Shown: positions 42,775 through 52,284, counted from the stretch's first letter. The stretch: DNA of 64,000 bases from Paenibacillus glucanolyticus NBRC 15330 (GCF_004000885.1 NZ_BIMC01000003.1:124001-188000); one strand, 5' to 3'. Made by a program: numbers and translations. The notes: generated by a model not told the origin, from the letters alone.

Positions 42775-43525
42775 TCTGAACACCGCCTAGCACGCCCTGA
42801 GTCTTGATGATGTCATTGAAGAAGGCCTGCCGGGACTGCTCGCCCTTGTTCAGCTGGGTATAAATCTGTCCGTCCTTAATGAAGACAACCCGGCTGCAAT
42901 AGCTGGCGGCCACAGGATCATGAGTAACCATGATGATGGTGGAGTCGATCTTCAGATTCAGTTCGCTTAATTTGTTCAACAGATCGGAAGCGGACTTCGA
43001 GTCCAGCGCTCCGGTCGGCTCATCTGCAAAAATAATGCTGGGATCGTGAATGAATGCGCGGGCCGCTGAAGTCCGCTGCTTCTGTCCACCGGATATCTGA
43101 TTCGGATATTTGTCCTTGAGTTCGTATATGCCAAGCTCGGTTGCTATTTTTTGAAACCTCTGGTTCGCATCTTTTTTGGATACCTTCTTGATGGATAGCG
43201 GCAGTAGAACATTTTCTTTGACAGTCAGCGTGTCCAGCAGGTTGTACTCCTGAAAAATAAAGCCCAGATGGTGCTTCCGGAATTCGGCCAGTTCCTTCTC
43301 TTTCATGCCAGTAAACTCTTTGCCTTCGATTTTTATGCTGCCAAGGCTCACTTTATCGATGGAAGAGAGCACGTTCAGCAGCGTGGTTTTCCCTGAGCCT
43401 GATGCGCCCATGATGCTGACGAACTCGCCTTTATCCACACGGATATCGATGCCCTTCAGCACCTCCTGTTTATTGAATTTATTGCCGAAACTCTTATGGA
43501 TTTGATTTGCTTCCAGAATTGCCAA
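42764..43525 (-). CDS. bceA: BceA-like ABC transporter ATP-binding protein
   Basis: The 253-residue ATPase shows Walker [11 protein letters not shown]-loop [10 protein letters not shown], signature ISGGQKQR, Walker [17 protein letters not shown] and H-loop MVTHDP. It matches BceA through its full length, including the end [15 protein letters not shown] 43525 is chosen: AAAGGAG lies 8 bases before it and the protein then begins as in BceA ([14 protein letters not shown]); the frame is open to 43612 without support. It has its own likely promoter and operator in the 98-base gap after bceS. Confidence 0.95.
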   Translation of the reverse strand: MAILEANQIHKSFGNKFNKQEVLKGIDIRVDKGEFVSIMGASGSGKTTLLNVLSSIDKVSLGSIKIEGKEFTGMKEKELAEFRKHHLGFIFQEYNLLDTLTVKENVLLPLSIKKVSKKDANQRFQKIATELGIYELKDKYPNQISGGQKQRTSAARAFIHDPSIIFADEPTGALDSKSASDLLNKLSELNLKIDSTIIMVTHDPVAASYCSRVVFIKDGQIYTQLNKGEQSRQAFFNDIIKTQGVLGGVQNEH

Positions 43526-43608
43526 GTTCCTCACTCCTTTGTTTACTGTCCTTATCATAAAGGAGCGGCAAGGGCCTTTTCCTTCGATTCGCCGAACAAA
43601 GTGCAAAA

Positions 43609-43632
43609 GCATGTGACATTGTTGTCACATGC
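43609..43632 (-). promoter_or_regulatory. Probable BceR operator upstream of bceA
   Basis: GCATGTGACA-TTGT-TGTCACATGC is a perfect 10-base inverted repeat with a 4-base spacer. It overlaps the last codons of bceS and lies about 85 bases before the bceA start, where BceR-type response regulators are known to bind. Assignment to BceR is by position and symmetry. Confidence 0.65.
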
Positions 43633-44629
43633 CGATAATCCTCACAACATCGTTCTTTTTCGGAAAAATTAAAGTGAAGGTTGTGCCTATGCCTGGCTTT
43701 GATTCCACCTGAATGCGGATCAATAGGGCATTGGCTGCCTTCTGTGTCAGATACAGCCCCATGCCGGTTGCCGCACGGTCCTGATGCGAGGTCGTGGACG
43801 TGAAACCTTTATCAAAAATACGAGGCATGTCCTTCGGATCGATGCCGCGTCCGGAATCCCGAATGATGAGCCTGACATGGTCATCCACGAGCTCACTCTG
43901 CAAGGCAATATCCGATGCAGAGCTGTATTTGACCGCATTGGTCAGCAGCTGACGGATGATGAAGCCCAGCCATTTCGTATCGCTCAGCACCTCCGTTACC
44001 TGTAGGGAGACGTCAAAACCGATGCCTTTTTGCATGCACCAGGATTTGAGCGCCCGTATCTCCTGGAAGATGATCGGCTCAAGCGCGGATACCTCAATAT
44101 GGAGATCGTTCTGGATAAAGGGGATGCGCTTTTGGTGCAGCTGCTGGTCCAGCAGCAGGTGGATGCGGAGCCATTCGTACTGTAGCTGTCCTTTTAACGT
44201 CTCATCCTCCATGCGCTCGATCATCAACTGCATGGTGGTTAGGGGCGTTTTCACTTCGTGGATCCAGGACAGCAGCTCATCCTTCTCCTCTTCCATCTCC
44301 ATCAGGCGGATGGAGGATTCCTTCTTGAAGTGCTCGGTCTGGAGGGAGAGCATATCCATGGCAATCGTTTCAAAGGGATGCTCCGGCTCGGTGATGGCGG
44401 CTAAGTCGAAGGTGTCATCCCATGCCTGGAGGCTTTTGTAGAATTTCGTCTCCCGGTTGTACCTGACAATCAGAAACACAATGAAGAGCATAGACGACAG
44501 AAACACAATATAGAGAATGGGCAGGAACGGGATTTGGGAATCCACAGCGGCAACAAACAGAAGCAGCAGCTGCAGGAACAGAAATAACAGAATCCAGCTT
44601 AGTCGTTCCCGAATATAGGCAAGTATCAT
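43625..44629 (-). CDS. bceS: BceS-like intramembrane-sensing histidine kinase
   Basis: The 334-residue kinase has two N-terminal membrane helices (about 12-30 and 36-55) with almost no extracellular loop, the hallmark of intramembrane-sensing kinases that rely on the transporter for detection. The phosphorylated His is in WIHEVKTPLT near 122; N box QLLTNAVKYS and G boxes DSGRGIDPKD and GMGLYL follow. It overlaps bceR by 4 bases (ATGA). Close to B. subtilis BceS over its length. Confidence 0.95.
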   Translation of the reverse strand: MILAYIRERLSWILLFLFLQLLLLFVAAVDSQIPFLPILYIVFLSSMLFIVFLIVRYNRETKFYKSLQAWDDTFDLAAITEPEHPFETIAMDMLSLQTEHFKKESSIRLMEMEEEKDELLSWIHEVKTPLTTMQLMIERMEDETLKGQLQYEWLRIHLLLDQQLHQKRIPFIQNDLHIEVSALEPIIFQEIRALKSWCMQKGIGFDVSLQVTEVLSDTKWLGFIIRQLLTNAVKYSSASDIALQSELVDDHVRLIIRDSGRGIDPKDMPRIFDKGFTSTTSHQDRAATGMGLYLTQKAANALLIRIQVESKPGIGTTFTLIFPKKNDVVRIIGM

Positions 44630-45315
44630 GCATGGGCCTCTTCTGTCGCGATATATCCTTGTCCCACCTTGGTTTCAATGTAAGGGTCAAGGCCAAGAGG
44701 CTCCAGCTTCTTACGCAGTCGATTCACATTCACCGTTAACGTGTTATCACTGACAAAATGCTCATGGTCCCATAAACTCTTGATCAGCTCCTCCCGGCTG
44801 ACGATCTGATTCTTCCTCTCCATGAGGATCTTTAGAATATACATTTCATTCTTCGTCAGTTCGACCGTGCCTTGAGGGCTGCTAATGGTATTCTTGCCGA
44901 ACTCGACGGTTGCTCCGCGCCAGGCTCTCAGCTCTGTTCGTTCGGTGCTGTAGTTGTAAACCCGGCGCAGGGTGGCCTGGATTTTGGCAATCAATACATC
45001 AAAGTGGAACGGCTTCTGAATGAAATCATCCGCTCCCAGCTGCATGGACATCACCATGTCGGTAGGATGATCCCGTGAAGACAGGAAGATAATCGGGACG
45101 TTCGAATGGGATCGAATCATCCGGCACCAGTGAAATCCGTCGAATTTGGGCAGCTGGATATCGATAATGACAAGATCCGGCTGTACGGCTGTGAATTCCT
45201 GGAGTACACTGCTGAAATCCTTGATGCCATATACGTCATAAGACCATTGCGAGAGCCGTTCCTGCACTTCATGGAACAGGGTCGCGTCGTCTTCGATAAG
45301 CATAATTTTGAACAA
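44626..45315 (-). CDS. bceR: BceR-like response regulator
   Basis: The 229-residue OmpR-type regulator has a receiver domain (IMLIEDDATLF acidic pair, phospho-Asp in VIIDIQLPKFDG, conserved KPFHFD) and a winged helix (LTKNEMYILK, VSDNTLTVNVNRLRKKLE). It is nearly superimposable on B. subtilis BceR. TTG 45315 is chosen because it gives the expected start FKIMLIEDD; GTG 45327 is in frame upstream. First gene of bceRS, followed by bceAB on the same strand. It should bind the repeat at 43609-43632. Confidence 0.94.
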   Translation of the reverse strand: MFKIMLIEDDATLFHEVQERLSQWSYDVYGIKDFSSVLQEFTAVQPDLVIIDIQLPKFDGFHWCRMIRSHSNVPIIFLSSRDHPTDMVMSMQLGADDFIQKPFHFDVLIAKIQATLRRVYNYSTERTELRAWRGATVEFGKNTISSPQGTVELTKNEMYILKILMERKNQIVSREELIKSLWDHEHFVSDNTLTVNVNRLRKKLEPLGLDPYIETKVGQGYIATEEAHA

Positions 45316-45571
45316 AAGATTCACCACGCTTTATAAGGTTGTCCCAAAAAAGCCGGGGTTCCCGGAAACTTCCCGTTGCTGTAGATGGGCCTTTTAGTTT
45401 TGGACTTTATGTAATCGGCACTTCATTCCCAGTGTATAGCAAAAAGGGAGCAAGTGCCATCCGGTGGATGAACATAAGCGCATGTGTAGATGACGAGGCT
45501 GAATTACCTATTTACAAACATTTCCTATCTCCCGATAATAGATATGAGCCTATGACCTGGGAGGGGACAAT

Positions 45572-47089
45572 ATGAATATGCATAAGAAGTTTAAATGGTT
45601 GACCGTACTCGTTGCAGCTATGCTTGTCATTATGACAGGGTGTCAGTCCGTGGGAGGTTTGGATATCAACAAGGCGATGCTTACAAGTCTTGATGTTAAA
45701 TCCAGTGAATCCAGTGCAAGCATTCGATTCGAGGCGGTGCCTGCCGACCGGGCCCTGTCGTCTGAAGATAAAGAAGCGATTGAACTTATTAATTCGTTAT
45801 CATTGAATGTGGATCGTGCCATCGTCCAGGATGCCAACACCGTGTCCATTCAGGGCAGTGTGCATTATTTGGACAAGAAGATTCCGCTTCACTTGTCCAT
45901 GGATCCCAAAGGAATGGCGATTCAACTGGAAGGCGCCAAGCAGCCGTTCTATCTCTCAATGGATACAACGGTTCCCGGAATGCCTGACACCAGCCAATAC
46001 GAGCAGGCGATTCAAGACGTAGTGAAGAAGGCGGCCGGGCTTGTACTGAAGCATTTTCCGAATCCAGCAAAAATTGCTGTGAAATCTGCCCAGGAGAAGG
46101 TGAATGGGGAGAGCTTGAACCTGACGCATCTCCATATGGAGCTGACCGGGGAAGAGATATTGACGATGTTCAAGCCTTTTGCAGAGAGTCTCATGAAAGA
46201 CGAAGCAGGCTTAAAGCAGTTGATTGGTGATGCTTATGATGCCATTTATCCGATGATGGTTAGCATCGGTGAGGCTTACGGGGAAGATGTGGAGCTCTTG
46301 CCGCAGGAATCCAAGGAAGAGGTTGTGGCTTCACTCTACGAAATCGTTCATGGCAGCTTGGCCGAATTGACGGAGAATTACGATGAACAGAAGGAACAGC
46401 TGTTGGAGGAGTTCCCAGGAGGCGATACCGTCTTCGGTAAGGATACGGTTCTCAAGCTGGACTATTACTTTGACGAGCAGCTTAACACACGCAAGAACGC
46501 TGTGGAACTGACTGTCGCACTTCCGGCTTCCGAAGACATGCCATTGAAATCCTTCAAGGTGTACTCCGAGGGCGAGGTATGGAATATCGGCAGTGCGGTG
46601 AAAGCCAATAAAGTGGATACATCCAAGGGCGCTCTGGATGTCCTGAGCGAATCGGTGACACCAGGCCAGGTGCTGCGCAATTTCGAGAAGAATTCAACGA
46701 TTTATAACGTGCTGAAGGATGATTTGCAGATCACGCACAAATCGCTGTATCTTAATACCTCGAACGAGGATGTTGGATACGGTGCGATCAAGAAGAACAA
46801 TCAGACCTTTGTTCCACTTCGTTACCTGACCGATCGTCTTGATGCCGAAGTGAAGTGGGCGAAGGGCTCCAAGAACATTACGGTCATCAATGATCTGACA
46901 GGCGAGGAAATCAAGCTGACGGTAGGTTCCCAGAAAGCGACTGTAGGCGGTAAAAGCGTGACCCTGCAGGCGGCTCCGTTTGTCCATAGCGACGGATCTA
47001 CCTACGTTCCGCTTCGATTTATGGCGGAAGCCCTCGGGGCAACGCTTCATCTGGAGGGCGATGGCTGGATTATCATTGAGCGTGATTAA
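45572..47089 (+). CDS. Lipoprotein with C-terminal copper-amine-oxidase-like (stalk) domain
   Basis: The 505-residue protein has a lipoprotein signal (LVIMTGC, Cys about 24), a long unrecognised middle part (about 30-375) and a C-terminal pair of copper amine oxidase N-terminal-like repeats (about 380-505) with VPLRYLTDRLDAEVKW and VPLRFMAEALGATLHL. This stalk domain is common on Paenibacillus envelope proteins and does not imply amine oxidation. GGGAGGGG stands about 7 bases before the ATG. The gene is divergent from bceR; the 245 bases between hold no supported gene. Terminator follows. Confidence 0.82.
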   Translation: MNMHKKFKWLTVLVAAMLVIMTGCQSVGGLDINKAMLTSLDVKSSESSASIRFEAVPADRALSSEDKEAIELINSLSLNVDRAIVQDANTVSIQGSVHYLDKKIPLHLSMDPKGMAIQLEGAKQPFYLSMDTTVPGMPDTSQYEQAIQDVVKKAAGLVLKHFPNPAKIAVKSAQEKVNGESLNLTHLHMELTGEEILTMFKPFAESLMKDEAGLKQLIGDAYDAIYPMMVSIGEAYGEDVELLPQESKEEVVASLYEIVHGSLAELTENYDEQKEQLLEEFPGGDTVFGKDTVLKLDYYFDEQLNTRKNAVELTVALPASEDMPLKSFKVYSEGEVWNIGSAVKANKVDTSKGALDVLSESVTPGQVLRNFEKNSTIYNVLKDDLQITHKSLYLNTSNEDVGYGAIKKNNQTFVPLRYLTDRLDAEVKWAKGSKNITVINDLTGEEIKLTVGSQKATVGGKSVTLQAAPFVHSDGSTYVPLRFMAEALGATLHLEGDGWIIIERD

Positions 47090-47164
47090 GCGATAACCCA
47101 TTTCGATAACAGACGGACCTGTCGGTCGGCGAGTTAGAGATGGATACACAGGGAAGTATTGCGG

Positions 47165-47209
47165 GGGCTGTTTCCCGTCATCTTGGGATGGCGGGAAACA
47201 GCCCTTTTT
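47165..47209 (+). terminator. Rho-independent terminator of the lipoprotein gene
   Basis: GGGCTGTTTCCCG at 47165-47177 pairs with CGGGAAACAGCCC at 47192-47204, followed by five T. Confidence 0.92.
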
Positions 47210-47302
47210 GTCATGGTTGCTGATGTGTTATCAGCGGTTCTTACCGCATAATCGCAGGGCAAGGAAAAGGTATGGATACATCCTATCCTTCCTTCGCCCC
47301 AT

Positions 47303-47322
47303 CAACTGTATCGGTACAGTTG
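47303..47322 (+). promoter_or_regulatory. Perfect palindromic operator upstream of the EamA transporter
   Basis: CAACTGTATCGGTACAGTTG is an 8-base inverted repeat around TCGG. It resembles sites bound by MocR/GntR-type regulators that often control EamA transporters, but no such regulator is in the window. It lies 107 bases before the transporter start. The rest of the 47210-47428 gap holds only a short GCTGAT/ATCAGC hairpin. Confidence 0.55.
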
Positions 47323-47428
47323 GCGTTATTTCTAATCGTAAGGGTGCTCCTCCCGCCGTATGCTAACTTTAGCAGATGCAACACTCCAGGATTGCAATGC
47401 ATACGAGAAAATAAAGGAGATCATGATT

Positions 47429-48382
47429 ATGAATACAACGCATACAGGCCGTGCCTATGCCGCAGCGTTAGGATATACCGTCATTATAGGTTTTTCGTTC
47501 ATGTTTGTGAAAATGGCACTGATCGTATCCAACCCGCTGGACACGTTAGCACACCGGTTCACCCTCTCTTTCATTGCAGCCGCACTGGCATTGCTCATCG
47601 CCCGCAGAAGAGTTCCGCTCCATCTGAAGCGACTGCTGGTTATTGTGCCCTTGGCGATATTCTATCCGTTTCTGTTCTTTACACTGCAAACCTTCGGTTT
47701 GGTCTACACGAGCTCAGCTGAAGCGGGAATTATCCATGCTACCGTTCCGATCTTTACGATGCTGCTGGCATCATTATTTTTGAAGGAACGCTCAGGATGG
47801 GCACAGAAGCTGTTTACCGTATTGTCGGTAACAGGGATTATTTCGATTTTCGTGCTGAAGGGCGTTTCCTTTGAAGCCTCCAGCATGCTCGGTATCGTGC
47901 TTATTCTGTTGTCGGCACTGTCTAATGCCATTTATAGCGTAATGGCCCGCAAGTTAACCCAGAAGCAGTCGGTGCTGGATATTACGTTCATCATGACGCT
48001 AATTGGATTCGTGCTGTTTAACCTGATGTCGGTTGTTCAGCATGCGGCCCAAGGAACGCTCATGCAGTATTTTGACCCGTTTGCTCATCCTTCCTTTGTA
48101 TGGGCGGTCCTGTATCTTGGTGTCCTGTCTTCCCTGGGTACGTCGCTTCTGTCGAATTATGCCTTATCCCAGCTGGAAGCGTCGCGGATGAGCATCTTCA
48201 ACAATTTGGCAACTGTAATCACCATCTTTGGAGGTGTCTTCTTCTTGAACGAACAGTTGGCCTATTATCATTTCATTGGCGCAGGACTCGTTATTATCGG
48301 GGTGATTGGTGCCAGTTTCGCTGGAAGATCCAAGCGGGCTGCACCAACGGGATTGACCCCGGGTGAGTCCAAATCCACTTAA
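47429..48382 (+). CDS. EamA family (DMT superfamily) transporter
   Basis: The 317-residue protein has ten membrane segments in two EamA repeats: first with YTVIIGFSFMFVKMALI...FTLSFIAAALALLIARRR and the second from about 150 with VLILLSALSNAIYSVMARKL. DMT exporters of this type move amino acids or metabolites outward. ATG 47429 has AAAGGAG 9 bases upstream; the frame extends to 47360 without support. It is probably governed by the palindrome at 47303. Substrate unknown. Confidence 0.85.
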   Translation: MNTTHTGRAYAAALGYTVIIGFSFMFVKMALIVSNPLDTLAHRFTLSFIAAALALLIARRRVPLHLKRLLVIVPLAIFYPFLFFTLQTFGLVYTSSAEAGIIHATVPIFTMLLASLFLKERSGWAQKLFTVLSVTGIISIFVLKGVSFEASSMLGIVLILLSALSNAIYSVMARKLTQKQSVLDITFIMTLIGFVLFNLMSVVQHAAQGTLMQYFDPFAHPSFVWAVLYLGVLSSLGTSLLSNYALSQLEASRMSIFNNLATVITIFGGVFFLNEQLAYYHFIGAGLVIIGVIGASFAGRSKRAAPTGLTPGESKST

Positions 48383-48422
48383 CTTAACACCAGTGTGTAG
48401 AATAAGTGTAGAGAAATTGTCG

Positions 48423-48526
48423 AGATCCGCCTTGTATGATTACATGCTGAACCATCTGTTTCCCATTAGCAGGTAGTCATAGCATTCATTTTTAGAACAG
48501 ATGAAATCATACAAAGAGGTGGATCT
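48423..48526 (+). promoter_or_regulatory. Long inverted repeat in the adhesin leader, enclosing the ribosome site
   Basis: Outer arms: AGATCC plus TTGTATGATT (48423-48441) against AATCATACAA plus GGATCT (48505-48526), interrupted by GCC on the left and AGAGGT on the right. Inner arms: CATCTGTT 48453-48460 against AACAGATG 48496-48503. The AGAGGTGG ribosome site of the adhesin (48515-48522) sits in the 3' arm, so folding of the RNA would restrict translation. An invertible DNA switch is a less likely alternative. Confidence 0.6.
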
Positions 48527-48531
48527 ATACG

Positions 48532-51500
48532 ATGTGGAAGAAAGGAAGCATTCTGGTACTGGCACTCCTGCTGCTGTTTCAGGGGATGTTCGGTACGGGT
48601 GCAGGTTTTTATGATTCGGGTCGTGCATGGGCTGCACCAGCTGATCCGGTTGTGTCGGTGGATCCCTTGGATCCGGGCAACGGGAATGGACCTGCGGATT
48701 CGGTAACGGATGCGGTATATCAAGATCCGGGCCAGACGCAAGGGGCGAACGCAGGCGCAGGACAGAGCATTCTGACGAAGGTTACGATTAAGGACAAGAA
48801 CGGTACGGTCATTGATTCGGTATACAATCCGGATCTGGGAGAGCGTATTGAGCTTGGCTCGGACGTGAGCTTGTCGTATGAATGGGAGCTGCCGAATGGG
48901 CATGATTACGTCGACGGCTCGACCTTTGAATTCGACATTCCGGGCGCCTTCAAAATTTATAACAGCTTTAACGGGAGTCTCCTTGCCGATGGCGGCGATG
49001 TGGGGACGTTCTCTGTATCGACGAGCGGCCATGTGGTGATGACCTTTAATGATCAGGTTAACAACTCCGAGGTACGGGGGACGCTGGAATTCCTCACCGA
49101 GATTAGCAAGGAGACCGTTAAGGGCAGCACGGAAGTACGAATCCCATTCCCGATCCGGGACGGAGAGCAAGTGGCTATCCTGTATATCAAACCGGCAAAA
49201 GGCTCCCATCTGGACAAGAAGGGACAAGCCAATCAAGCGTCGAGCATCCTTTGGAGGATCGATGCGAACACCATCCTGCATCCGATTGACTTAGCGGTCA
49301 TACAGGATCAGATTCCAGCAGGGTTAACCCTGGATGAGAGCTCTGTGAAGGTATACAAGCTGGACGTCAATATTGATGGAAGCACGGTACGCGGAGCGGA
49401 GGTGACGGCAGGGTTCAGCCTGAATACAGGGCCTTCTGCATTCACGATTGCTTTTGACCAGAAGATCACATCGGCTTATCGCGTGGAATATACGACGGCA
49501 GTAGGCAAGGGCGATGAGACGAGTTTCACGAATAACGCTGCATTATCGGGGAGCGGAATGCCGGACCAAACGGTGAACGCCACGGTGACAATCGATCGCG
49601 GAGAGCTGTTGACAAAGAAGGTTGCCAGCTATGACAAGGGCACCCGGACGATCGGCTGGAGTATCGAATACAATTTCCGTGAAAAAGAGATTTCCCGGCA
49701 GGATGCCGTTCTGGCAGACCGCTTCAACGGGACTCAGGAGCTGGAATCCGGCTCATTTAAGGTAAGACATGCCGGAACCGGAGGCGCGGAGCTGGTTGAG
49801 GGAACCGATTATATCCTGACACCTGTACAGAATGATAATGGGAAGAACGGATTTGATCTGTCCTTCCAAAGTGATATCGATTCCGGCTATATCATCACCT
49901 ATAGGACCAAAACCGATGATCGCATCTATACGGATGAGACTGTGGTAAATACGGTTAAGGCCAATGGCGTAACGAAGACGGCTAGCCAGAAGCATGAGGC
50001 TGTTATCCTCAAGAAGTACAACAGAGCGGTGGATTACAACGCCAAAACGACAACATGGGAAATCAGCCTCAACGAAGACCAGTTCGATATGGACTCGGTG
50101 GTACTGACCGATACGTTCCCGAATGGCGGGTTAGAGCTGGTTGCCGGTACGCTGAAGGTGCTCCACGCAGATGGAAGTGCGGTTGATCCCTCCTGGTATA
50201 CGGCGAAGGAAGACGAGCCTAAGAAAGGCTTCACGGTTACCTTCCATCAGACGTTCAACGAGACTTTGAAGGTGACGTACACCACGACTTTCAACAACGA
50301 TTGGAAAATCGATAAGACCAAGTCCGAGTTCCGTAACCGGGCTCATCTGGCTTGGCTTGAAGGTACCCAGAACAAGACGATAACAAAGGACGCTGTGCTG
50401 AGCCCCGATAATTTAACGAAGGCCAACGGGGACAAGAGCGGTGCATACAATCCGCGAACCAAGGAGATCTCCTGGACCATCCGGGCAAATTATAATAAAA
50501 AAGAAGTGGCACAAGCCGTCTTCACCGATAAGCTGCTGCAGAATCAGAAGTTTGTTCCAGGGTCGCTTCTCGTATATGAAATGAAACTGACGGGCGCTGC
50601 TAACGGGACAACTCGGGGAGATCTCGTAGACCCGATCCTGTATGATGCGGTGTTTCCGGATGAAGCTAATGGCAACGAGCTGCGGGTAGCGTTCAAGAAC
50701 GCTATCAACAGCCCTTATCAGATTGTGTTCAAAACCACGTTAGACGGAGAGGTCATTGCAAGCGAAGTGTCGAATACAGGCATTTTTCTTGATGGCACAA
50801 GCAAGCTGGCGGAGTGGACGGCCAAGGTGAGCATTCCGCAAGGTGGCGAATATGTATTCAAGAACGGCGTGCAGAACGGTGAGAAGCTGAAGTGGACCGT
50901 CTATGTTAACCGCGGTCAATCTTATGTGGAAGAAGCCACGATTATGGATGAGCCCACAAGCAATCTCATCCTGGTGGAAGATTCGTTCCACGTCTACGCA
51001 ACCACTGTTGCCGCGAATGGTGCGGTTTCCAAGGCAGCCGAGTTAGTGCGTGACCAGGACTACACGCTGGAATTCATCTATGGAGCGACCGAATACTTCG
51101 TGCTTCGCTTCAAGAACCCGATTGATAAGGCTTATATTGTGGAGTATGAAACACTGATTGATGCGGCAGACAGAGAAAAGGTGGGCAATAGCGTCTCCTT
51201 TGAGGGGCTTGGTATTACAACCGGTATCCGTGAGACTACACAGGAGATCGAAGTACGCATGTCTTCAGGCTCCGGCACCGGCTCCGGGGTCCGCGGCAGT
51301 CTGGAGGTCCTGAAAGTCGATAAGGATGATGCTGCTCTTGCCCTGGAAGGAGCCGTCTTCGTTCTTCGAGACCAAGAGGGCAAGCGACCAGCCGTGACAC
51401 TGACAACCGATGCGGACGGCAAGGTGTTGTTTACAAAATTGCTGTATGGCCAATATGTTCTGGAAGAGACGGCTGCTCCGCAAGGGTATGTGATCGATCA

Positions 51501-52278
51501 GGCGACGACTACGGTTACGATCGATTCAAGCATTAAACAGACAGGCAACATCAAGCGAATCACCATCACGAACAGCAAAAAAAGCGTTCCACCCGGCCCT
51601 GATCCAGGCACCCCTGGTCCCGATCCGGGTAACCCCGGCCCCGATCCAGGCACCCCTGGTCCTGATCCAGGTAACCCGGGCCCTGATCCGGGCACCCCTG
51701 GTCCCGATCCGGGTAACCCCGGTCCCGATCCGGGCAACCCCGGCCCTGATCCAGGCACCCCTGGTCCCGATCCGGGCAACCCCGGCCCTGATCCAGGCAC
51801 CCCTGGTCCCGATCCGGGCACCCCGGGTCCTGATCCAGGTAACCCCGGTCCCGATCCGGGCAGCCCTGGCCCTAATCCGGGCAGCCCTGGCCCATCACCG
51901 GGAGGTCATTCCGATAATGGGACGCCGACCGTCCCCGGGGAGATTGTATCGCCCGGTGATCACGATGGGGTGGACAAGCCAGCCCATCCTGTTGACCCGG
52001 CAGTTCCGGGCGAAGTTGATCCAGAACCGATTCCTGTAGAGGAACCGGAAGAGGGCGCTTTGGTTAGTAATGAGATATCCAAGCCGGAAGATAAGCCGGC
52101 TCCACCGACGGAGCATGATGCGAATAGCGCCGATCCGGTTGATGAAACCAAACCGGACAGCGGGGCCGCCATGCTTCCGAAAACAGGAGAGAGCAATCCG
52201 CATCCGCTCCAATTCGGAGGGCTTGCACTTATGCTCGCAGGTTTCTTCTTGAGTCGTCTGCGCAATAAGCGTCAATAA
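48532..52278 (+). CDS. LPXTG-anchored surface adhesin with Cna/SdrG-like repeats
   Basis: The 1248-residue protein has a signal peptide (cleavage near AWA, residue 34), an N-terminal MSCRAMM-like domain (about 80-350, with a TFEFDIPGAF strand), at least four related collagen-binding-type repeats starting near 357, 490, 620 and 763 (each with a KKxxxYDxxTxTxxWxIxxN-like opening), a SpaA/Cna-B domain (921-1010, LEVLKVDKDDAALALEGA to EETAAPQGY), a 15-unit PGPDPG(T/N) stalk (1021-1125), an acidic Pro-rich part and the sorting signal LPKTG 1215-1219 with hydrophobic tail and RNKRQ. It should be covalently bound to the wall by the sortase encoded next. The ribosome site AGAGGTGG lies inside a leader hairpin. 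Ligand unknown. Confidence 0.93.
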   Translation: MWKKGSILVLALLLLFQGMFGTGAGFYDSGRAWAAPADPVVSVDPLDPGNGNGPADSVTDAVYQDPGQTQGANAGAGQSILTKVTIKDKNGTVIDSVYNPDLGERIELGSDVSLSYEWELPNGHDYVDGSTFEFDIPGAFKIYNSFNGSLLADGGDVGTFSVSTSGHVVMTFNDQVNNSEVRGTLEFLTEISKETVKGSTEVRIPFPIRDGEQVAILYIKPAKGSHLDKKGQANQASSILWRIDANTILHPIDLAVIQDQIPAGLTLDESSVKVYKLDVNIDGSTVRGAEVTAGFSLNTGPSAFTIAFDQKITSAYRVEYTTAVGKGDETSFTNNAALSGSGMPDQTVNATVTIDRGELLTKKVASYDKGTRTIGWSIEYNFREKEISRQDAVLADRFNGTQELESGSFKVRHAGTGGAELVEGTDYILTPVQNDNGKNGFDLSFQSDIDSGYIITYRTKTDDRIYTDETVVNTVKANGVTKTASQKHEAVILKKYNRAVDYNAKTTTWEISLNEDQFDMDSVVLTDTFPNGGLELVAGTLKVLHADGSAVDPSWYTAKEDEPKKGFTVTFHQTFNETLKVTYTTTFNNDWKIDKTKSEFRNRAHLAWLEGTQNKTITKDAVLSPDNLTKANGDKSGAYNPRTKEISWTIRANYNKKEVAQAVFTDKLLQNQKFVPGSLLVYEMKLTGAANGTTRGDLVDPILYDAVFPDEANGNELRVAFKNAINSPYQIVFKTTLDGEVIASEVSNTGIFLDGTSKLAEWTAKVSIPQGGEYVFKNGVQNGEKLKWTVYVNRGQSYVEEATIMDEPTSNLILVEDSFHVYATTVAANGAVSKAAELVRDQDYTLEFIYGATEYFVLRFKNPIDKAYIVEYETLIDAADREKVGNSVSFEGLGITTGIRETTQEIEVRMSSGSGTGSGVRGSLEVLKVDKDDAALALEGAVFVLRDQEGKRPAVTLTTDADGKVLFTKLLYGQYVLEETAAPQGYVIDQATTTVTIDSSIKQTGNIKRITITNSKKSVPPGPDPGTPGPDPGNPGPDPGTPGPDPGNPGPDPGTPGPDPGNPGPDPGNPGPDPGTPGPDPGNPGPDPGTPGPDPGTPGPDPGNPGPDPGSPGPNPGSPGPSPGGHSDNGTPTVPGEIVSPGDHDGVDKPAHPVDPAVPGEVDPEPIPVEEPEEGALVSNEISKPEDKPAPPTEHDANSADPVDETKPDSGAAMLPKTGESNPHPLQFGGLALMLAGFFLSRLRNKRQ
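51592..51906 (+). repeat. 21-base tandem repeat coding PGPDPG(T/N/S)
   Basis: Fifteen in-frame 21-base units encode PGPDPGT or PGPDPGN, mostly alternating, ending with PGPDPGS, PGPNPGS and PGPSPGG. Synonymous changes (CCC/CCT, GGC/GGT, CCA/CCG) alternate between units, suggesting duplication of blocks of two or more units. The array can change length by slippage or recombination without breaking the frame. Confidence 0.95.
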
Positions 52279-52284
52279 TGGATG

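Noticed and set aside
45339-45575. 78-codon frame upstream of the stalk-domain lipoprotein
   Set aside because: Starts with TTG, has no ribosome site and shows no family resemblance; likely leader sequence only.
51498-51821. Minus-strand frame with collagen-like PGSGPG repeats
   Set aside because: It is the complement of the PGPDPG-coding array in the adhesin; no start signal or independent support.
51592-51906. Tandem array as a possible CRISPR or non-coding repeat
   Set aside because: The 21-base units are contiguous, have no spacers and stay in frame within the adhesin.
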